The position numbers and the translations under genes are program-made. A stretch of 64,000 nt of DNA from Rhizophagus irregularis (lineage: Eukaryota > Glomeromycota > Glomeromycetes > Glomerales > Glomeraceae): contig NC_089432.1 in the NCBI RefSeq assembly GCF_026210795.1, positions 5,394,001 through 5,458,000 on the forward strand. The letters are read 5' to 3'. Shown here piece by piece: positions 58,103 to 64,000 of the stretch. Positions within the stretch are counted from its first letter, which is position 1. The number at the start of each line of letters is the position of its first letter. Below the pieces are notes generated by a model that ran no database searches, was not told where the DNA came from, and was given only the letters and a program-made list of their open reading frames with translations.

Positions 58103-58899
58103 TTTTGTGTTGATATTTTTTAAAAAATTTTAGGTATATAGTAATATATATAGGGTTTATTGGAAGAAAAGTAGAATAAAGAACAAACAAAAAAAATAAA
58201 AAATTGATTTTTGTTGTTCTGTGCGGGGTATTTTTTTATTATATATTTTTTGTACAGGTATTGGTAAAAAAAAAAGAAAATAATTTTTTTTTGCATATTT
58301 TTAAAATTTTATATGTACTGTATATATGTATATATATACGTAATTTTTTTTATACCTGTTATTGAATGACTCAAAGGATGACTCAATATTTTTAAGTGGC
58401 TCAACTTGTGACTTTTTAATAGAAAAATGTTACACTTTGATCTTTAATCTGATGATAAATTTCGCGATAAAACTATACAATTATCACACCCAACATTTGA
58501 TGAAAAGATCAGAATGAGTAATATGAGTAATAATAACTTGTAATTAAATAATATTTATTTGTAATAATGTGATATAAAAGATATATGATATAATATACAT
58601 ATAAGTAATATATAATATAATAAGTGTTAATTTTATATTTTTTAATGTTTTTAATAGAAAGATTTATAAACATTTCTTGATGTCCTACCATCAAAGTTTT
58701 TTTTTGATAGATGTATAATAGAATAAGCATAATACGTATAATACAATATGTGTCAAATTGTAGTATCACCAAATTTCAGATTTTTTGATATGTATATTTT
58801 ATTTAGATTGAGTAAATTTACAATCATATAAAATACTACTTAATGATCCTTATAATATAATCATACATGGTAATCTTTAATCTATCAAAATTTTGCACT
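58103..58899. other. Intergenic region
   Basis: Poly-A/T runs and a TATA/TGTATA-rich block around 58310-58340. No gene is seen. Confidence 0.5.
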
Positions 58900-59330
58900 T
58901 TAATATTATAACAACCCAAATCTTTTAACTTCATCTTTAAAATCAAAACAATTCATCATAACCCTTTTCTTTTTCATAATATATTCTTTTATATAGGGTA
59001 AAATACTTTGGTCATTTAAGTAATAACAGATTAATAATTTCTTAATAAAGGTATTTTGAGAATTCTTTAGAAACACTTCTTCAATATGGTAAAGTTTCAA
59101 ATGTAAAACGTAAATATTTTGATTTAGGAGGAAGAATTTGTCTTAAATTTTGTAATATTATTGCTTGAACTACATTCAATTCGAATCAGCATGGGCTGTA
59201 CATTAATATTTTCAATTAAATATAATTTTTGATAAGTAAACTGACTTCCAATTGTATAAAAATCAAAACTAATTTTACAATATTTTAAATAATAATATTT
59301 GTGATACTTCATAACTGGAATTAAACCTAA
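58900..59330 (-). pseudogene. F-box/LRR-type remnant of a different subfamily
   Basis: Fragments SQFTYQKLYLIENINVQPMLI, LYHIEEVFLKNSQNTFIKKLLI and LPYIKEYIMKKKRV...DFKDEVKRFGL in neighbouring frames correspond to the C-terminal region of a common Rhizophagus F-box-like family (IKEYIMKKKRV is characteristic, from memory of the family). It is not closely related to the seven copies above. The F-box itself is not present. Confidence 0.5.
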
Positions 59331-59499
59331 AGTTACTATTGTATTTAAAGTATTTGAACAATTGTATATATTTGATGATAATAATGATTTAAATAAAGAT
59401 AAATAATTTTTATTTATTAAAATTTTCTTGCTATTTCAATAAATAAAATAATAATTTCAATTTAAATAATCATTTTAATTAATCGAATTGATAAAATAA

Positions 59500-59970
59500 A
59501 TAATTACTAAATCTTGGTGTAAATTACTTCATTATGCAAGCATGATACTCCACAAGCTAACTGGTAAGTCAAATTCCATTTATCACCCAAAGTAAGCTTA
59601 GTAAAATTGTTCTTCAAATAGTTTCGAAGAATACCACCATCTGCATATTCCAATACTAACATAAAATTTTTAATATTATTTCTAAAGAGCAAAAGAAATA
59701 ATTATTAATTTAATTTGAATATTACAATAGATTTATTATACTTATAATACCTGGCTCAAATTTTGTTATTCCATAGAAGCAAATAATAATCTACTTTTCG
59801 TTGCAATTTAATCAAATTTTAAATATAACAATAAAGGGTTAAACTATAAACATTGAAAATGCATAGTAATTACCTCATAAACAATTTCTTTCGCGGTGGT
59901 ATTATCAAGATTAAAAAAAGATTTTAACGCTAAATATTTGTATCCTCAGTATCATAAATTTTGGACATAT
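59500..59970 (-). pseudogene. Protein kinase relic (central segment)
   Basis: YKYLALKSFFNLDNTTAKEIVYE (ATP-binding lysine region; near 59960-59880), then LVLEYADGGILRNYL and LTYQLACGVSCLHNE. The catalytic loop is off by one base and reads HQDL in the shifted frame instead of HRDL. The glycine loop and C-lobe are missing. Confidence 0.75.
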
Positions 59971-61263
59971 CTAAATAATTTGAAAAAAAGATATGTCGCG
60001 TTAAAAATTTCTATTGTTTTAAATTTAAACTAATACACAGTGTTACAAACAATAACTCAGCCACAGTATCAAAAGTAATGGTACGAGAAAGTTAAGATCA
60101 GATCACTACCACCATCACTTATACCACCTACACCACTTACAGTATATAATAATAGCGTAAATCATTTTGTACTAATTTAGTCATTAATTTTTTATTTTAA
60201 TTTTTTTATGTATAGTATTATGAGGACTATCTCTGGAGACGATATTATAAATTTTGGTTATCCCCTCAAAACCTTCTTCCACAAAATTCACTACTCCTTC
60301 CTTTTTTGAATAATCCCTGAAATTCAATACATTCAACAATTTAAACATGCATACTGCAGACCCTTAGTTGTTATAGACTTAACTTTTCCAAGTTGTTATG
60401 ATAATAAAAATTTCCATTATTGCAAATTAATTTAATATCAAATAAAATTATCTTATAAAAAAAAGGTATCAAATAAAAAAATTTATTATGCTATTACTAT
60501 ATTAACGCAAATTTTTGCTTAAAAAAGTCTATTGTGAAAAAAACTATGAATAAATAAATAATAAAAAAAAATGGCAAATAAATGTTTATTATTAAAAAAA
60601 AAATTATCAAATAAGAAATTAATTTGTTAAGAATTTGAGTTTTTCTTTGATGATAAATCCTAGAAAATTGTGTTTAATCGTATTTTGATTCGTATCCATG
60701 AGATCAGATCGAAAAAATGTGATAATGATTTCCAAAAATCGATATTTTTTATCCTTATTAAAAAAATCAATAATGAATTTTTTCGAAAAAAAATCACCAA
60801 AAAAGTGATATCTATAAAATGATTTATGAAAATGATAGACAATTTACAATAAATTTTTTATAACTATGTATAAATAATAATATCATTAAAATAAATAAAT
60901 AAGATACAATCTAAACATATTTCATCGAAAGCACATGATAATAAATTTAAAAGTCATTAAAAAGTGATATCAATTTATTAGTACTATATTATGTAAAATG
61001 TAATAATACTTTGAAAAAGTTGTACATTATAAGTTACAAAATACTTTATATCCGAGTAAAATTGCACTATGCCATAAGATATTCGTACATAATAAAATAT
61101 CTCTGCACAAAATAATATTCACCTACAGTTGATTACAATTTATTAATCCAAATATTCTATATACAGTACTTAGTCAAAACATAAAACTTCTTGCTTCAAA
61201 AAGAAAATATTTTCATAATTTTTTTAATATTTGTATCTATAATGTCTTTCACTAAATGTATAA
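59971..61263. other. Intergenic region
   Basis: AT-rich, with no ORF of coding character on either strand. Confidence 0.55.
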
Positions 61264-62156
61264 TCATATCAAACCCAAATCTTTTTCGCTGGTTTGATGC
61301 TCACTTTCTTTATCTTCATTTTCTTTAACTTCTTCAATTAATAATTCATCTTCATCATATTTCTAAAAGTGCAAAAATGAAACTAAGATAAAAATCTATT
61401 AACACAGTAAAATAAAAATAAAACCATACCTGCGAGATAATTTTTTCAACAAATTCTATGTCCAAAGTAAAACCTGGTAAAATATTACCACCATCTAAAT
61501 CTTCCCACTTACGTTTCTGACGGGTAACATTTTCATCATCATCCTTTTCATAAGTCCAGATCATGTGATTCCTTGGATCAATTAACCATCCCAACTTTAC
61601 AGAAGTACCCGTTGCAAAGTAATCATTCTTGAATCTAATATCAACTTCATTTAATATTGCTTCCTTTGAAACATTTACAACCTCAGTAACAAATATGGGA
61701 GTAAAAGGTTGGCCAAAAAAAGTCAAAAGCTGAGTTTTACTAAGTGAGTTATAAATATTTTCGGGTATAAAAGCAATATGTGGTGCCCGAATCTTACTCT
61801 GGCCTTTAACACTAAAATTATAACCTCCTTGAGATGTAGTAACAATACCATTTTGACCAGTTTCAACATTCCAGTTACCAAGTTGTCTAGAAATTTCATG
61901 TACAACAGCCTCATTAGCAATTGGAGATTGTGGAATAGGAAGTAGCCTTCCATTTTCAAAGTTAATACGAGTTTTAAGATGATTGTTAATGTGTTCAATC
62001 TCTTCTGGGGTGTAAATATGGGTAAGATCCAAATTTTTTAAATCTAGTGAAAAAGAAATTTATTGGATAGTAAATATTTCTATATTTGTAAGTACAAAAT
62101 AGTTTCTTCACAATTAATAAAAGCACTTTACCGATTTCTTTCTTTTTTGGTGGCAT
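61264..62156 (-). CDS. Uma2-like (PD-(D/E)XK) endonuclease-fold protein, 3 exons, about 245 aa
   Basis: Exons 62156-62132 (MPPKKKEI), 62043-61430 and 61362-61264 (TGA), all GT-AG and in phase. The start at 62156 is preferred because the upstream exon gives a basic N-terminus and keeps the frame. The core matches the Uma2/DUF820 nuclease fold: LPIPQSP near the N-terminus, IRAPHIAFIPE (normally R-x-P-D), TEVVNVS (acidic residue), RFKNDYFATGTSVKLGWLIDP (lysine and the LVDP-like strand), and DGGNILPGFTLDI. The conserved Asp after Pro is His here, so metal-dependent cleavage may be lost. Exon 3 is an acidic tail (KYDEDELLIEEV). Such proteins are multicopy in these fungi; the role is unknown. Confidence 0.8.
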
Positions 62157-63009
62157 GATTTAAGAAAGTTACTAAGAAAATCTTATATAAAAAAAAATTG
62201 ACAAAATAGAAAAAATAATGTGAGAAAGAAAAAATGTATAAGGAAAGCTATTTATATATTTTTTAATTTGATACATTTTTGGTTAATAATTATGATAAAT
62301 TATGACGCAATAGTTTTAATTTATAATGATGACACTCTGAAACATAAGATATAATCACATGAAGCATTCCAAATATTATATAATAATTATATACAATTCT
62401 TGTAAATAAAATTAATGATAGACGTAATTTTTAAAATTATTGTTTGAATCATTTATTATATTACATTTCTTTTGTGACATTATATCTTTTAAGGTAATTC
62501 AAATAATATTTTTTTGTAATAACTTGAATTTTTAAACGAGGTATGTAATTATATTTAATAATGACATATAATAATATTATTAATATGTAATTTTTTGTGC
62601 TAATTAATGCTTATGTTCTGGTCTTGTCCCATTATTTGGAATAACACAAGATCCAAATACTAAAAAATTATATGGTTGTAATGGGAAAATGCCACTTGAT
62701 AATTTAAGAAATGACTTATGTAGTTAAAGAGAATTTAGGCAAAAATCATAATGTGTAATAGAATAATGAAAAACAAAAAGGACAAGGATATTTATAATAT
62801 AAAAAATTTTATTAAGAAATAATAAGAAATAGAAAGAATAGAATAAAGAATAAAAAGAATAAAGGATTAAAGAATGGGTTTAATAATTGTTAATAAATAT
62901 AACAGAAAGAGAAAATATTAGAATAGAAGGAATAAAGTATAAAGAATTAGAAGTAAAAATAAGAAAAAAAATAAAAGAAAAAATAATTAAAATTTGTTAA
63001 AATTAAAGA
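62157..63009. other. Intergenic region
   Basis: Promoter side of the Uma2-like gene, then a purine-rich AAAGAATAAAAAGAA block near 62800-62990. No gene. Confidence 0.5.
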
Positions 63010-63585
63010 ATATAATATAATCTAGATTAATGTTTTCAAAACTTAATAAACTTAACCATTAATATATAATTAAAGCTCCAAACCATATATTCAGAGCTTT
63101 ACATACTGTAATATATAATATTACCAAACTAAATATTTTAAATTTTACTACATATATAGTTAATTGTTATTTCATTAGCAGATTTCCATAAAATGTGATG
63201 AAAACCAATTACTAATATAACAAATCCCTTTAACTTTATATTAGGTTTAGATTTTGTTATTTTAACATACTCATCAAATACTCCTGAACTAGAATAGTAA
63301 GAAAATATAAAATGAAATAAAAATTTATTAAAATTAAAGAACATAATATAATCTAGATTATATTTTCAAAAATTAATATAGACCTTTAATATATAATACA
63401 TATTATATAATATAATATTAAAAATGCAATATATGCTAAACTAATATTTTAAATTTTATTATATATGTAGTTAGTTGTTACTTCATTAGCAGATTTCCAT
63501 AAAATGTGATGAAAACCAATTACTAATATAACAAATCCCTTTAACTTATTAGGTTTAGATTTTGTTATTTTAATGTGTGCTTTTA
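63010..63585. repeat. Tandem duplication, about 311-bp period
   Basis: CATTAGCAGATTTCCATAAAATGTGATGAAAACC and flanks appear at 63174 and again 311 bp later, with a few substitutions. On the minus strand both copies read KLKGFVILVIGFHHILWKSANE and end in a stop codon; the first follows a CTATTCTAG acceptor-like site at 63288, so a duplicated terminal exon is possible. Confidence 0.75.
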
Positions 63586-63717
63586 CTAAAAAAAATAAAA
63601 AATGAGTTAATAATATAAAATCTAAACAAATTATAGCATTTAGAATATTTTTGGCATATAAAAGAAAATTTGAATTTTTTTAGTAGTTGCGCCCATAAAG
63701 TAATCAAGATAAAAAAT

Positions 63718-63888
63718 TCAAAAAAGAGGATAAGCATAGATGTGAGAAATTTCAGATGATTTTATATTAGATGTATTATTTAAATGAGATGTATTAGCAG
63801 GGGCCAAATTTTCTTTTTTATATTCATTAATAATCCTTTGCCAAAAAGTTTGCAAAAACTTCATATAAAGAAAGTGGTTTTCATTTAC
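63718..63888 (-). CDS. Possible terminal exon of an unidentified gene
   Basis: After TTCTTATAATAG (acceptor) an in-frame stretch of 56 codons reads VNENHFLYMKFLQTFWQRII and ends SSEISHIYAYPLF-stop. The composition looks coding rather than random. Upstream toward the window edge further short fragments (KSANSGGGIGYVPSFITK) appear in another frame. No domain is recognised. Confidence 0.35.
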   Translation of the reverse strand, partial: VNENHFLYMKFLQTFWQRIINEYKKENLAPANTSHLNNTSNIKSSEISHIYAYPLF

Positions 63889-64000
63889 CTATTATAAGAA
63901 AGAAATTGTTAGCAGTGCATCAATATTTATTTAGTGATAAAAGAAGGTACATAGCCAATTCCTCCTCCAGAATTAGCAGACTTGTATCAACTACAAAATT

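Overview
The window is about 75-80% A+T. It has short spliceosomal introns (GTAAGT/GTATGT donors, TACTAAC-like branch points, TAG/CAG acceptors) and is full of Argonaute, kinase-Sel1, Cys-rich kinase, F-box/LRR, BTB and Uma2-nuclease-like genes, remnants and mobile-element debris. This fits the repeat-rich nuclear genome of an arbuscular mycorrhizal fungus (Glomeromycotina, Rhizophagus-like). The assignment is an inference from family content. There is no rRNA, tRNA or CRISPR array.

Layout. 1-0.7 kb: decayed transposon-type ORF. 5.5-9.1 kb (+): a 13-exon Argonaute that reads through in frame to about 830 aa with an intact DEDH slicer tetrad. 10.2-12.2 kb (-): kinase-Sel1 pseudogene. 13.1-20.0 kb (-): three F-box paralogues, one intact and two frameshifted, with a short inverted-repeat transposon between the last two. 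20.2-22.9 kb: two further elements with terminal inverted repeats and clean target-site duplications. 28.3-33.5 kb (-): a 1211-aa ORF made of four tandem Cys-rich modules, followed by a kinase domain from which it is separated by frameshifts. 36.1-36.7 kb (-): kinase relic. 39.8-46.8 kb (+): three intact F-box paralogues and a fragment.

The two F-box clusters lie on the arms of a large imperfect inverted duplication (about 18.6-23.8 kb against about 38.0-41.3 kb, spacer about 14 kb). The two elements at 20.8 and 21.3 kb sit in one arm only, so the other arm supplies the empty alleles.

48.66-51.83 kb holds a retroposon-like insertion: 15-bp target-site duplication, AAAT-type tail, and one long ORF for a basic protein with no reverse transcriptase seen. 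53.7-60.0 kb is a graveyard of kinase, BTB, coiled-coil and F-box pseudogenes, interrupted by a small gene at 55.1-56.1 kb made of tandemly repeated intron plus mini-exon units. 61.3-62.2 kb (-): spliced Uma2/PD-(D/E)XK-like gene with one apparent active-site change. The right edge carries a tandem duplication and one possible terminal exon.

Together the genes look like lineage-expanded signalling and ubiquitin-adaptor families spread by segmental duplication and sculpted by transposons, next to an Argonaute that could take part in silencing such elements (inference).
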